DNA of 61,080 bases from a candidate division WOR-3 bacterium (GCA_016867815.1 VGIR01000008.1:1-61080); one strand, 5' to 3'; counted from the stretch's first letter, positions 1 through 8,069 are shown. The notes: a model not told the origin generated them from the sequence alone. A program made the numbers and translations.

Positions 1-13
1 CATAGTCAAAGCC

Positions 14-51
14 ATCTGACCGGTTCCTTTCCAGATAGAACATGGTCAGAT
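14..51. repeat. Inverted repeat near window start
   Basis: ATCTGACC at 14-21 is the exact reverse complement of GGTCAGAT at 44-51, with a 22-base loop. It has no T tract. It may be the tail of a terminator for a gene to the left of the window, or chance. Confidence 0.3.
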
Positions 52-60
52 TGTGCCTCC

Positions 61-125
61 GCTTCGAGTAGGTTTCTTACGTGAGGCAACGGGGTGGCTT
101 CGAGTAGATTTCTGGTGAGGCAACG
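61..125. repeat. Imperfect tandem direct repeat upstream of the PP-loop gene
   Basis: Two near-identical units of about 30 bases, 61-91 and 97-125. Both begin GCTTCGAGTAG and end GTGAGGCAACG. They stop just before the -35 box at 133. They could be a duplicated regulator site or a slippage product. Confidence 0.6.
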
Positions 126-132
126 CGTCGCC

Positions 133-160
133 TTGACACCGCACACGTACGGGCTACAAT
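133..160 (+). promoter_or_regulatory. Sigma70-type promoter for the PP-loop/NifU pair
   Basis: TTGACA (133-138), 16-base spacer, TACAAT (155-160). The predicted start lies near 167-169, which coincides with the GTG of a short leader ORF at 169. Confidence 0.7.
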
Positions 161-168
161 GTTAAATC

Positions 169-252
169 GTGAGTGAGGGTATCGTTGGACCGAGTTCGAG
201 AGTGAAAAGAACCAAAACCTGTTCGCAGAAGAGAAGCGACGGCAGGCGATGA
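169..252 (+). CDS. Possible leaderless leader peptide, 27 codons
   Basis: A GTG at 169 lies 8 bases past the TACAAT -10 box, where transcription should begin. It opens a 27-codon frame rich in Arg and Lys. Its TGA (250-252) overlaps the ATG (249-251) of the next gene as ATGA. That overlap is the usual arrangement for translational coupling, and the PP-loop gene has no strong Shine-Dalgarno of its own. No family is recognised. The alternative is a plain 80-base untranslated leader. Confidence 0.3.
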   Translation: MSEGIVGPSSRVKRTKTCSQKRSDGRR

Positions 253-1328
253 TCCCGAGTCGCAAATCCAAGGCGGTCGGCCTGTTTTCGGGCGGACTTG
301 ACAGCATTCTGGCGACGAAGCTGATCACCGAGCAGGGCGTCACGGTCGTGGCGCTCCACTACCGTCTGCCGTTCGGCGTGCCCGGCCAAGGACCGACCGA
401 GGAGAATCTGTCAAGAATGGCCAGCCTCGTCGGAGCGAGCCTGATGACTCTGGACGCGGACGAAACATACCTGCAGATAGTCAGGTCCCCGCAATTCGGC
501 CACGTCAAACAACTGGCACCGTGCATCGACTGCGTCGCCCTGATGCTGGCAAAGGCCAAGGAGCTGGCCAAGGAGATCAAGGCGGACTTCGTGTTCACCG
601 GCGAGGTGGTGGGCCAGCGGGCCATCTGCCAGAACAAGCGGTCGCTGAAGCAGATTGAGAAGGCCGTGGGTCTCGAAGGCAGGCTGCTCCGGCCTCTATC
701 GGCCAAACTGCTCGAACCTACTATCCCGGAACTGACCGGGTTGGTGCGCCGGGAGCGGCTGTTGGACCTCAAGGGACGCAGTCGGCGCCGGCAGATACGG
801 CTGGCGCACGAGTTCGGCATTTTCGACTATCCTATCCCGGGAGCCGGATGCATGCTTCTGGACAAGTATTTCGCAGCCCGGGCGCGGGACGCCGTCAAGC
901 AGGACCAGTTGGCGCTTCCCGAGATCGAGCTGCTCAAGTACGGCCGCCACTTCCGGCTGGAGAGTGGGGCGAAGGTGGTGGTGGGCAGGAACGAGGCCGA
1001 GAACAGACGGCTGGAAGCTCTGGCGCGCGAAGACGACACTCTCTGTAGACCAGTCGAAATCATGGGGCCGACCACAGTCCTGCGTTCTCAGAAGAAGACA
1101 AAGAAGGATACGGAGATCGCGGCGCGGATAACCGCCCGGTACTCGGATGCCCCGGCCGGCAAGTCGGTGAAGCTCGAGTGCGCGGGGAAGACCCTGTCGG
1201 TCAAGCCCTACAAGGACGAGGATTTTGCTGCCTGGCGCGTGCAACCGCAGGAAACGAAGTCCATCGAGCCGGCTCCCGCACCGAAGCCGGAGGCCGACAA
1301 GACCAAGAAGCGGCGTGGCAAGAGGTAG
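249..1328 (+). CDS. PP-loop ATP pyrophosphatase, tRNA-thiolation type, with NFACT-R/DUF814-like C-terminus
   Basis: Probably activates a tRNA base by adenylation and inserts sulfur, as ThiI, MnmA and TtcA enzymes do. The N-terminal domain carries the PP-loop SGGLDS at residues 14-19. A CIDC pair (C92, C95) and a further Cys near 201 (GAGCM) could carry persulfide or bind an Fe-S cluster. Residues of roughly 225-300 (KYGRHFRL, VVVGRNEAEN) resemble the NFACT-R/DUF814 RNA-binding module. The last 25 residues are a basic tail. A NifU-like Fe-S protein follows 62 bases downstream, which fits a sulfur-transfer job. The start is ATG 249, overlapping an upstream leader ORF. The exact tRNA position modified cannot be told. 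Confidence 0.8.
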   Translation: MIPSRKSKAVGLFSGGLDSILATKLITEQGVTVVALHYRLPFGVPGQGPTEENLSRMASLVGASLMTLDADETYLQIVRSPQFGHVKQLAPCIDCVALMLAKAKELAKEIKADFVFTGEVVGQRAICQNKRSLKQIEKAVGLEGRLLRPLSAKLLEPTIPELTGLVRRERLLDLKGRSRRRQIRLAHEFGIFDYPIPGAGCMLLDKYFAARARDAVKQDQLALPEIELLKYGRHFRLESGAKVVVGRNEAENRRLEALAREDDTLCRPVEIMGPTTVLRSQKKTKKDTEIAARITARYSDAPAGKSVKLECAGKTLSVKPYKDEDFAAWRVQPQETKSIEPAPAPKPEADKTKKRRGKR

Positions 1329-1390
1329 GTGCCCGAGCCGCTGCCCAACGGGCAGATGTCCCAGTTCCTGTTGACAAGAGAGAGGTCAGC

Positions 1391-1630
1391 ATGACGGAAG
1401 AGACGAGAGCGAAGATACGCGAGACACTTGATAAAGAGATAAGGCCGAACCTGCAGGCTGACGGCGGTGATCTAGAGCTGGTTGGTGTCGGTGATGACGG
1501 CGTGGTTCAGCTCAGGCTGACCGGGGCCTGCGCCGGCTGCCCGTTCTCGGCAATGACACTGGCTGTGGGCGTTGAGCAGAGGCTCAAGGCTGCCGTGCCC
1601 GAGGTCGTCAGAGTACAGCCGGTGCCCTGA
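1391..1630 (+). CDS. NifU-like C-terminal domain protein (Fe-S scaffold/carrier)
   Basis: A 79-residue stand-alone NifU C-terminal domain. It has the ADGGD stretch near residue 23 and the Cys pair C47 and C50 in GACAGCP, which in this family holds a transient [4Fe-4S] cluster for delivery to apoproteins. The chosen ATG at 1391 follows a purine-rich ribosome site (AGAGAGGT). A longer open frame begins at 1178 but runs inside the previous gene in another frame. It is likely co-transcribed with the PP-loop enzyme, whose cysteines may need a cluster or sulfur. Confidence 0.88.
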   Translation: MTEETRAKIRETLDKEIRPNLQADGGDLELVGVGDDGVVQLRLTGACAGCPFSAMTLAVGVEQRLKAAVPEVVRVQPVP

Positions 1631-1697
1631 GGGCAGCAAACCCGGGGTCTGCGGACCGGCGCTGCGCCCCGGTTCCCGATCGACAATCCGAGCTTTA

Positions 1698-1714
1698 GCG
1701 GCCTCTCCGGCCGC
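1698..1714. terminator. Short GC hairpin between convergent genes
   Basis: GCGGCC (1698-1703) pairs with GGCCGC (1709-1714) across a 5-base loop, between the converging NifU-like and radical SAM-like genes. The stem is short and lacks a clear T tract, so the call is weak. Confidence 0.3.
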
Positions 1715-1716
1715 GG

Positions 1717-2940
1717 TCAGGGCAGTTCCTCGAGCAGGTTCTGCCTGTAGGCGGCGCTGTAGGGCAGCAGATAGACGGCCGTGGTGAAGAACCCGACCCG
1801 GCGCGGTCTGCGCAGCATCCGGTCGGCTATCGTCCCCATCGAGTAAAAACGGTACTTCAACCAGGCAGGTTCGGCTGACGTGATCGTGGGTCGATAGACA
1901 ACTTGCGCTAGGCTGCCGTCAGGACGCAGGAAACGCGGCTCTATGAAATCCAGGTCGATTTGCCGGAGCAGCGTGGCGATCCGGTCGTAGTCGGGCGGCG
2001 TACTCGGTTCCAGCGGCATGACCAGGCGCGCACCCACGAGCATCTTGTTCGCCTGCAGTGACTTGACTCGCCGGTACAACTGGTGCGTTAGTCGATGGCT
2101 GTCCGCGGCGCGGCGCAGCTTTCCCAGCAGGAACGACTCGTCCAAGTAGACGATCTTGGTGCCGGCCTTGGACAGGAGGCGAATCAGCCGGGGCTGCTCG
2201 AACAGCCGCTCAGACGCATTTACGATCCACTGTCGCCGGTGGTCGCGAAGTCGAGTGAAGAGCTCCTGGTAGTAGTCCGGCGCGGCGGCGACGTCGTCGT
2301 CCAGCAGTTGGATGCGCTTGCCCGGCAGCGTGATGACCTCGCCGACGATCTCTTCGGGGCTGCGCATCATTCTGTTCCTTCCGTAGTACAGGTGTTCGGT
2401 GCAGAGCCTTCTGACCGGCTCCGGGCAGAAGCACCCGCGCGCGAACTGGATGGTCTGTCCGGCGGAGTCCATCTCGAAGTTGACTCCGACCTGGCGAGGG
2501 GAGGTGTAGCCCGGGATCTCGGTCGCAACATAGACCGGCCGCAACCGCCCGGACTCGGCGTCGGCTCTCAGCTGGGGCCAGATGTTGGTGATATCGCCGA
2601 CCACGCGGGGTCTGGCCCAGGCTGGCGCGGCTTCCCGCCAGGACGTGACCTGCGGACCGAAGAAAACCGGGGTGCCTGCTCCGGTCGTCCAGTTGTGCAG
2701 CAGTTCCCTGCCCCGGTCTCTCTGGCCCAGTCCGATGTGCACCAGGCAGAGGTCGTGGTCGGGTTGCTCGGCGGATTCCACCCGTTCGTCCAGGTAGCGC
2801 AGCCGGTCGCCGGGGCGCAGCAGCGCGGCGATGCGCATGACCTCGAGGTTCGGCCGCAGGAACAGCCGCGCCCCTTTGGGCGCGTAGCCTTTGATGAAGC
2901 GCTGGGTATCGTCGGCCAGCGCGACGGCCAGGACGTTCAC
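1717..2940 (-). CDS. Degenerate B12-binding/radical SAM-like protein
   Basis: A 407-residue protein with the layout of B12-binding-domain radical SAM enzymes: an N-terminal Rossmann-like half (CLVHIGLG, VFFGPQ, VVGDI) and a TIM-barrel-like half (IQLLDDDV, IVNASERLFEQP). Where family members carry CxxxCxxC for the [4Fe-4S] cluster, this protein reads GCFCPEPVRRLC, with Cys at 170, 172 and 180. The spacing is wrong, so a classical SAM-cleaving cluster is doubtful. The GTG start overlaps the rseP stop as GTGA, so the two are translationally coupled. It is the last gene of the ispD-dxr-rseP operon. Function is unknown; it may be a catalytically altered or structural homologue. Confidence 0.65.
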   Translation of the reverse strand: MNVLAVALADDTQRFIKGYAPKGARLFLRPNLEVMRIAALLRPGDRLRYLDERVESAEQPDHDLCLVHIGLGQRDRGRELLHNWTTGAGTPVFFGPQVTSWREAAPAWARPRVVGDITNIWPQLRADAESGRLRPVYVATEIPGYTSPRQVGVNFEMDSAGQTIQFARGCFCPEPVRRLCTEHLYYGRNRMMRSPEEIVGEVITLPGKRIQLLDDDVAAAPDYYQELFTRLRDHRRQWIVNASERLFEQPRLIRLLSKAGTKIVYLDESFLLGKLRRAADSHRLTHQLYRRVKSLQANKMLVGARLVMPLEPSTPPDYDRIATLLRQIDLDFIEPRFLRPDGSLAQVVYRPTITSAEPAWLKYRFYSMGTIADRMLRRPRRVGFFTTAVYLLPYSAAYRQNLLEELP

Positions 2941-4517
2941 TTGCGGATCAGTCTGAGAATGTCGTTGAAGATGGTGAAGACAGCGAGGGCCCCGATCATC
3001 ACCCAGCCGATGCCTGCGGCCCAGCTGAGTTCCTTTTCGTTAAGATTGCGGCGGCGGATGCCCGCGATGCAGTCGAGGACGATGCGGCCGCCGTCAAGTA
3101 CCGGCACGGGCAGCAGGTTGACCACGAACAGGTTGATCGACAGTATCGCGAAGAGCAGCAGGAAGTAGTCCCATCCCCAGTTGGCGCCTTCATACGCGAT
3201 CCTGGCGACCATGATCGGTCCGCCGAGCGCTTTCTTGGCGAAGTTCTTGATCGTTACCGCCTTGTAGAGCACGACGTATGTCTGCACGGTAACCGTGCCG
3301 ACCTTGCTCGCTGCCTCGCCGACTGCCATCGGGAAACTCAGCTTGCGGTGGGGCACGCGTGCGGAAATGCCGATGGCGCCCGCCTGCTGGCCCATGAGCT
3401 GGTCGCCTTCCTTGGTGACTGCGACCTTGGCCCGCATCGTCTCGGCGCCGCGCTGCCAGGTGATGGGTACGGTCTCGCCGCCCCGGGCGTAGACCGCCTC
3501 GGTGAAGTCAGTCCATTCCCGCACCGGCAGGCCGGCGAACTCGATGATCGAGTCACCCGGCCGCATCCCTGCCTTGCCGGCCGGCCCGCCCTTGCGCACG
3601 TTGCCGACGACTGCCGCGACTCGCGGGGCGATGTACCAGTCGGTGCTGACCTGGACTCCGGCGAGGTTGATCCTGGCCCCCGTTTCGGCGTCCGTGGTCA
3701 GGGAGTCCCTTAGTGTGTCGACGTGGACCGCACCGGCGTGTCGCCACGACAGCTCGTAGCTGCCCCCGGTCTGCCTGCGCACAATTTCGGTGAATCCGGT
3801 CCAGGTTGTCACCGGCGTCCCGGCGACGGCGATGATGGTGTCTCCGGGCTGGAGATCGGTGGCCGAGGCCGGACCGCCCGCCAGCAGATTGCCGACTACC
3901 GGTGGGACGAGCGTGTCGACGTACGCGAGCGGTACGGTTATCGGCACGTCGAGCCGCTGGCCGTCGCGGAGCACCGATACGCTGACCTGCCTGCCGGCGT
4001 TTTCCTGCATCCTGGCGTCGAAATCGTCGAAGGATGGAACGACTCTCCCGTCTACCGCGACCACCATATCGCCCGGCCGCAAGCCCACGGCAAAGGCGGC
4101 CGATCGCGCATCCGGGGATATGACCGGCGCGGTATAGGGCAGGCCGAAAGCGGCATAGAGCACGAGCAGGATGAGGAAGCCGAGCAGGAGGTTCGACAGC
4201 GGGCCGGCCGCGATGACGGCGACTTTGACGCCGAGCGGTTTGTCCATGTACCCGCCGGACGGGGCAGGTACCGGCTGCGCAGGCGCCGGGCCGGCCTTCT
4301 CTTCTTCGCCGACCATCTTGATGAACCCGCCCAGTGGAATGGCTGAAAGCCGGTACTCGGTTTCGCCGAACTTCTTCTTGAGGATGACCGGGCCGAACCC
4401 GACCGAGAAGACCTCGACCGGGATACGCGAGAGTTTGGCGGCGATCAGGTGGCCGAACTCGTGGAAGATTATCAGTATGCCGATGAACAGGACGACCAGG
4501 ACAATTGACGAGAACAT
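2937..4517 (-). CDS. rseP: Site-2 intramembrane metalloprotease RseP, three PDZ domains
   Basis: Inner-membrane zinc protease that cleaves membrane-anchored regulators such as anti-sigma factors and leftover signal peptides. The first transmembrane helix holds HEFGH (residues 19-23), and the third zinc ligand is in VLDGG near residue 475. Between the catalytic helices are three PDZ repeats, each with a PGD core (GLRPGDMV, LQPGDTII, MRPGDSII). E. coli RseP has two, which explains the 526-residue length. It starts one base after the dxr stop and overlaps the next gene by four bases. The dxr-rseP order is common in bacteria. Confidence 0.93.
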   Translation of the reverse strand: MFSSIVLVVLFIGILIIFHEFGHLIAAKLSRIPVEVFSVGFGPVILKKKFGETEYRLSAIPLGGFIKMVGEEEKAGPAPAQPVPAPSGGYMDKPLGVKVAVIAAGPLSNLLLGFLILLVLYAAFGLPYTAPVISPDARSAAFAVGLRPGDMVVAVDGRVVPSFDDFDARMQENAGRQVSVSVLRDGQRLDVPITVPLAYVDTLVPPVVGNLLAGGPASATDLQPGDTIIAVAGTPVTTWTGFTEIVRRQTGGSYELSWRHAGAVHVDTLRDSLTTDAETGARINLAGVQVSTDWYIAPRVAAVVGNVRKGGPAGKAGMRPGDSIIEFAGLPVREWTDFTEAVYARGGETVPITWQRGAETMRAKVAVTKEGDQLMGQQAGAIGISARVPHRKLSFPMAVGEAASKVGTVTVQTYVVLYKAVTIKNFAKKALGGPIMVARIAYEGANWGWDYFLLLFAILSINLFVVNLLPVPVLDGGRIVLDCIAGIRRRNLNEKELSWAAGIGWVMIGALAVFTIFNDILRLIRK

Positions 4518-4518
4518 G

Positions 4519-5709
4519 CTATTCCTTTCGACGCGCCAAGCGGTCGGCGAGCGCGGCTACCGTTTTGCCGGCCTGTAGGGACGCGAGAGACTCCATGCGC
4601 AGAAGCCCTCGGACAGAGGGACGAGGCAGGGGAGAGGAGGGATGGGAGACGGCCGCCAGCGCCCGAGAAATGACTCCAGGGATGTCTCCGAACAGAATCC
4701 GGCCCGCAATGAACGCGTCGACCGCGACCTGGTTCGCCGCATTCAGAGCGCAGGTGGCGGCCGGGCCGGCTCTCAAAGCCCGGTATGCCAGTTCCAGACA
4801 GGGGAACCGGTTGCGGTCCACCGCGTGGAAATCGAGACGGCCGATGCCTGCCAGGTCCAGAGTCCGGGTGAGCGAAGGTACGCGGTCCGGCCACGTCAGG
4901 CAGTATTGGAGCGGCAGGCGCATGTCGGGCAGGGAGAGCTGGGCAAGTACCGAACCATCGTTGAACTCGACCAGCGAGTGGACTATGGACTGCGGGTGGA
5001 TGACCGGTTCGACCTGGTCGGGACTGAGACCGAACAGCCGGCAGGTCTCTATGACCTCGAGGCCCTTGTTCATCAGCGTTGCGGAATCGATGGTGATCTT
5101 GCGTCCCATGGACCAGGTCGGGTGCCGGAGCACCTCGGCCAGACCGGCCTGCGGCGGCAGCCCTTTCTTCCAGAACGGACCTCCGGAAGCGGTCAGGATT
5201 ACCCGGCGGATGTCGGTAGTCGGTCGGCCGGCAAGACACTGGTGCACGGCGGATAGCTCAGAGTCGATCGGCAGAACCGCGCCACCGCACCGGCGTGCGA
5301 GCCTCATTACCGGCTCGCCGTAGCCAACCAGTATCTCCTTGGTGGCCAGCGCGACCTTCTTTCCGTTTTCGAGCGCGGCCACGACGGCCAGCAGGCCGGC
5401 GGTGCCTGACATGGCCATGACAACGACGTCGTTCGAGCGGGCGGCGGCTGCGTCAATCAACGCCGCCGGGCCCCAGGCGACACTCGTCCCTGGTTCCAGC
5501 GCCGGTCGCGCAGCTTCGCAGGCGCCGTAGTCGCTCAGGATCACCTGCTCCGGCCTGAACTCCCGCGCCTGCCTGAGGATGCTCCGGACCGAGCGGTTGG
5601 CGGCCAGCGCCACGATTTCGAACCGGTCCGGCAGGTGCCGTACCACATCGAGGGTGGAGCGGCCGATAGACCCGGTTGACCCGAACAAGGCGATGCGCTG
5701 CTTTCTCAC
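4519..5709 (-). CDS. dxr: 1-deoxy-D-xylulose 5-phosphate reductoisomerase
   Basis: Converts DXP to MEP with NADPH in the non-mevalonate isoprenoid pathway. The N-terminus has the nucleotide-binding GSTGSIGRSTLDV. The metal and substrate region is visible as LPIDSELSA, followed by LTASGGPFW and DSATLMNKGLEVIE. I prefer GTG 5709, which overlaps the ispD stop as GTGA and has GAGG upstream. An ATG at 5724 would add five residues. Near the C-terminus a short Pro/Ser-rich insert (SHPSSPLPRPSVRG) replaces the usual compact helix linker. Its DNA resembles the local intergenic repeats. The gene sits between ispD and rseP in one operon. Confidence 0.95.
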   Translation of the reverse strand: MRKQRIALFGSTGSIGRSTLDVVRHLPDRFEIVALAANRSVRSILRQAREFRPEQVILSDYGACEAARPALEPGTSVAWGPAALIDAAAARSNDVVVMAMSGTAGLLAVVAALENGKKVALATKEILVGYGEPVMRLARRCGGAVLPIDSELSAVHQCLAGRPTTDIRRVILTASGGPFWKKGLPPQAGLAEVLRHPTWSMGRKITIDSATLMNKGLEVIETCRLFGLSPDQVEPVIHPQSIVHSLVEFNDGSVLAQLSLPDMRLPLQYCLTWPDRVPSLTRTLDLAGIGRLDFHAVDRNRFPCLELAYRALRAGPAATCALNAANQVAVDAFIAGRILFGDIPGVISRALAAVSHPSSPLPRPSVRGLLRMESLASLQAGKTVAALADRLARRKE

Positions 5710-6389
5710 AGCAGGGCCTCGCACAGCAGCAGGTCCTCAGGCGTGGTGATCTTCAGGTTCGTGCGCGGGCCCGGCAGCCAGTGGGGCCGGAGGTCGAGCA
5801 TCTCGATCAGCGCGCAGTCGTCGCTCGCGATGATGCCGGCGTTGCGGGCCTTGGCATAGGCGCGGCGGAGCAGGGCCAGGTGGAAGAACTGTGGCGTCTG
5901 GACGGCAATCAACGCATCCCGATCCACCGTCTCGGTGATGGCCCGATCTTGCACGCGCTTCAGCGTATCGGTGACCGCGTAACCAAAGGTGGCAGCGTCG
6001 TACTTGCGGCAGGCGCGGAAGCCCTGCTCCAGCATTCGGGTAGAGATGACCGGGCGCGCGGCGTCGTGAATGGCGACCCACCCATCTTCCGGCAGCGCGG
6101 CCAGCCCGGCCGCAACCGAGTCGGTCCGTTCCCTGCCCCCGGCTACGACGTCCAGCAATTTGCGCACGCCCTGCTGGCGCAACAGGGTCCGCACATATCC
6201 GACCCGCTCGGCCGTGGTCACGACCACGAAACCGGAGACGGCCCGGCAGTTCTCGAAAACGAGGATGCTGTGGAGCAGGGCCGGCTTGCCTTTGATCCGG
6301 GAGAACTGCTTCATGCCGCCGAAGCGGCGTCCTCTCCCGGCCGCGACAATCAGGCCGAATCTGGAACCGTGCCCCAGTGGTGAAGTCAA
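5706..6389 (-). CDS. ispD: 2-C-methyl-D-erythritol 4-phosphate cytidylyltransferase
   Basis: Transfers CMP from CTP to MEP, the step after Dxr. Family motifs are visible: the CTP-binding loop LIVAAGRGRRFGGMKQF near residues 13-29, GGRERTDSV, AIHDAARPVIS, and the late TPQFF and DDCALIE. At 227 residues it has normal length. The only upstream in-frame start is TTG 6389, directly after a weak promoter-like stretch, so the exact first residue is uncertain. It overlaps dxr by four bases (GTGA) and heads the operon. Confidence 0.92.
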   Translation of the reverse strand: MTSPLGHGSRFGLIVAAGRGRRFGGMKQFSRIKGKPALLHSILVFENCRAVSGFVVVTTAERVGYVRTLLRQQGVRKLLDVVAGGRERTDSVAAGLAALPEDGWVAIHDAARPVISTRMLEQGFRACRKYDAATFGYAVTDTLKRVQDRAITETVDRDALIAVQTPQFFHLALLRRAYAKARNAGIIASDDCALIEMLDLRPHWLPGPRTNLKITTPEDLLLCEALL

Positions 6390-6402
6390 AGACTAGAGGC
6401 GG

Positions 6403-6443
6403 AAAGTGGAAATGACAAGGCCGGACTTGTGGATTTCCACTTT
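6403..6443. repeat. Inverted repeat between ispD and trpS
   Basis: AAAGTGGAAAT (6403-6413) pairs perfectly with ATTTCCACTTT (6433-6443), and an inner ACAAG/CTTGT pair extends the stem. On the reverse strand it follows the trpS stop and could terminate trpS. It also resembles the short text-like repeats elsewhere in the window. Confidence 0.55.
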
Positions 6444-6450
6444 GTCCTTT

Positions 6451-7446
6451 CTACTTAAAGTAGTCTATCTTCATCGCTTCCCGCACGAGCGACATAGTCG
6501 CCGCTCCCTCCTCGCAGGCGCGGGCGGTGCCCTTGTTCAGGATGTCCCAGACCGTGTCCGGCGACTTCTCATAGACGGCCCGGCGCTCACGGATCGGGGC
6601 GAGAAAGCGATTGAGGACGTCGATCAGCAGTTTCTTGCAGGCCACGCAGCCGATAGTGCCGGCCTTGCAGCGCTCTTCTATCTCTGAACTGCCCTCGGGG
6701 TTGAATACTCTGTGGTAGGCATAGACGACGCAAACGTCAGGATGGCCCTTGTCGGTGGGGTGAATCCGGGCCTTGTCAGTGAGCGCGGTAGAGACCTTCC
6801 GCTTCACCTCCTCCGGTGGGTCGGAAAGGAATATGGCGTTGCCCAGGCTCTTGGACATCTTGGTATTGCCGTCCAGCCCGACCAGCCGCGACACCTCGCT
6901 GACCCGGGCATCCGGCTCGACCAGCACCGGGGCGTAGGTGGCATTGAACTTCCGGACTATCTTCCGGGTCTGCTCGATGTGGGGAAGCTGGTCCTCGCCG
7001 ACCGGGACGAGATGGGCGCGGCAGAACGTGATATCTGCGGCCTGGCTTACGGGGTAGCTCAGGAACCCGAGCGGCATCGACTCGCCGAAATTGTACTGGG
7101 CGGCCTCGGTCTTGATGGTGGGATTGTGGGAGAGCTGCTGCACCGTGACCAGGTTCGAGTAGATGACAGTCAGCTCGGCAATCTGCGGAACCAGGGATTG
7201 GATGAACAGCGTGGCTCTGGCCGGGTCCAACCCGCAGGCGAGGTTGTCCATCGCCACGTTCAGCACGTCCTGGTGCAGTCGTTCCGGGTGGTCGAAATGG
7301 GTCGTCAGCATCTGGACGTCGGCGAGGATGATGAACGACTCGTACTCGTCCTGCAGCTTCACCCGGTTCGCAACCGAGCCGACGTAATGGCCCAGATGCA
7401 GGGGGCCGGTCGGGCGGTCGCCCGTCAGAATCCGCTTCTTTTCCAT
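6451..7446 (-). CDS. trpS: Tryptophanyl-tRNA synthetase
   Basis: Charges tRNA-Trp. It is a class I synthetase of 331 residues, the usual bacterial length. The HIGH-type motif is PLHLGHYVG near residues 15-23, and the KMSKS loop is present intact (NTKMSKSLGN) near residue 200. It also has the TrpRS-specific GDRPTG and the SYPVSQAADI stretch for substrate recognition. The ATG lies seven bases from a TATAAT -10 box with no ribosome-binding site between, so the mRNA is predicted to be leaderless. Confidence 0.96.
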   Translation of the reverse strand: MEKKRILTGDRPTGPLHLGHYVGSVANRVKLQDEYESFIILADVQMLTTHFDHPERLHQDVLNVAMDNLACGLDPARATLFIQSLVPQIAELTVIYSNLVTVQQLSHNPTIKTEAAQYNFGESMPLGFLSYPVSQAADITFCRAHLVPVGEDQLPHIEQTRKIVRKFNATYAPVLVEPDARVSEVSRLVGLDGNTKMSKSLGNAIFLSDPPEEVKRKVSTALTDKARIHPTDKGHPDVCVVYAYHRVFNPEGSSEIEERCKAGTIGCVACKKLLIDVLNRFLAPIRERRAVYEKSPDTVWDILNKGTARACEEGAATMSLVREAMKIDYFK

Positions 7447-7453
7447 TGGGCGG

Positions 7454-7481
7454 ATTATATCGGCCGCTCAGGGTGAATCAA
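7454..7481 (-). promoter_or_regulatory. trpS promoter, leaderless geometry
   Basis: Read on the reverse strand: TTGATT (7481-7476), 16-base spacer, TATAAT (7459-7454), then seven bases and the trpS ATG (7446). Transcription should start at or one base before the start codon. Confidence 0.75.
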
Positions 7482-7602
7482 GGAAGGTGGGGCGGGCTCA
7501 CGGGGAGAATGGGCAGTCCACGGCCGGCTACCGGGCGGCGGCCGGCGACATCCCGACCATGCGGCAGGACCGGCTGCGCGGCCCCGCAGCTATCGCTGAA
7601 AG

Positions 7603-7629
7603 GCGAGGGCTGCCCCGGGCAGCCCTCGC
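7603..7629 (-). terminator. Terminator of the zinc-ribbon gene
   Basis: A near-perfect stem of about 12 bp (GCGAGGGCTGCC and its complement). On the reverse strand it is followed by CCTTTC. It lies about 35 bases past the stop of the gene ending at 7665. Confidence 0.65.
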
Positions 7630-7664
7630 AGCAACAGCCGACGTCCCGGTTCAGGAGTCCCGGG

Positions 7665-7889
7665 CTACCATTCGTGGTTGCAGTCGCGGCACATGACTTT
7701 CGAGGCCTGGGTCAGAGTGCCGTCACCGGGCAGCGGGCAGGGGGCGGGGAGGGGTTTCCCATCCGGCGTCGCGCCGATAGCCTCTGCTTCCCACTCGTTC
7801 TTTCCCGTCGGCGAGCCCGGGCAGGGCTCGTGGACGTAGTGAGCCCACGTGTTCTCATGCGTGCAAACCGGGCACTTCAGTCTAGCCAT
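7665..7889 (-). CDS. Small zinc-ribbon protein
   Basis: A 74-residue protein with two Cys pairs, CPVC (residues 6-9) and CRDC (67-70), that should bind one zinc ion. A Gly/Pro-rich acidic middle lies between them. The ATG at 7889 is chosen because AAAGGAAA precedes it; a longer open frame extends upstream without a ribosome site. The gene has its own promoter at 8042-8069 and a terminator at 7603-7629. No specific function can be assigned; zinc ribbons of this size often bind nucleic acid or protein. Confidence 0.6.
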   Translation of the reverse strand: MARLKCPVCTHENTWAHYVHEPCPGSPTGKNEWEAEAIGATPDGKPLPAPCPLPGDGTLTQASKVMCRDCNHEW

Positions 7890-8041
7890 CGTCAGTTTCC
7901 TTTCGCCTTCTGTCTTTGTCTTGCCGGCTGCCGGCGCGGTTCGGCCGGGCCACCGGTTCTTCCATTCGGTCCTGTTTACCCGAACGGGCCACGTCACCAC
8001 TCAAGCGGTGGCGCGGTCCTGCCTGCGAAAAGAACGCCCAC

Positions 8042-8069
8042 AGGTTATTGCACACCATTTCTGTGTCAA
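8042..8069 (-). promoter_or_regulatory. Promoter for the zinc-ribbon gene
   Basis: On the reverse strand: TTGACA (8069-8064), 16-base spacer, TAACCT (8047-8042). This gives a leader of about 150 bases to ATG 7889. The region 7890-8283 holds no gene, only this promoter, the forward promoter at 8241 and a repeat at 8178. Confidence 0.6.

Noticed and set aside
2095-3168. A 357-codon forward frame over the radical SAM-like and rseP genes
   Set aside because: It spans the junction of two well-supported reverse genes and shows no recognisable protein motifs.
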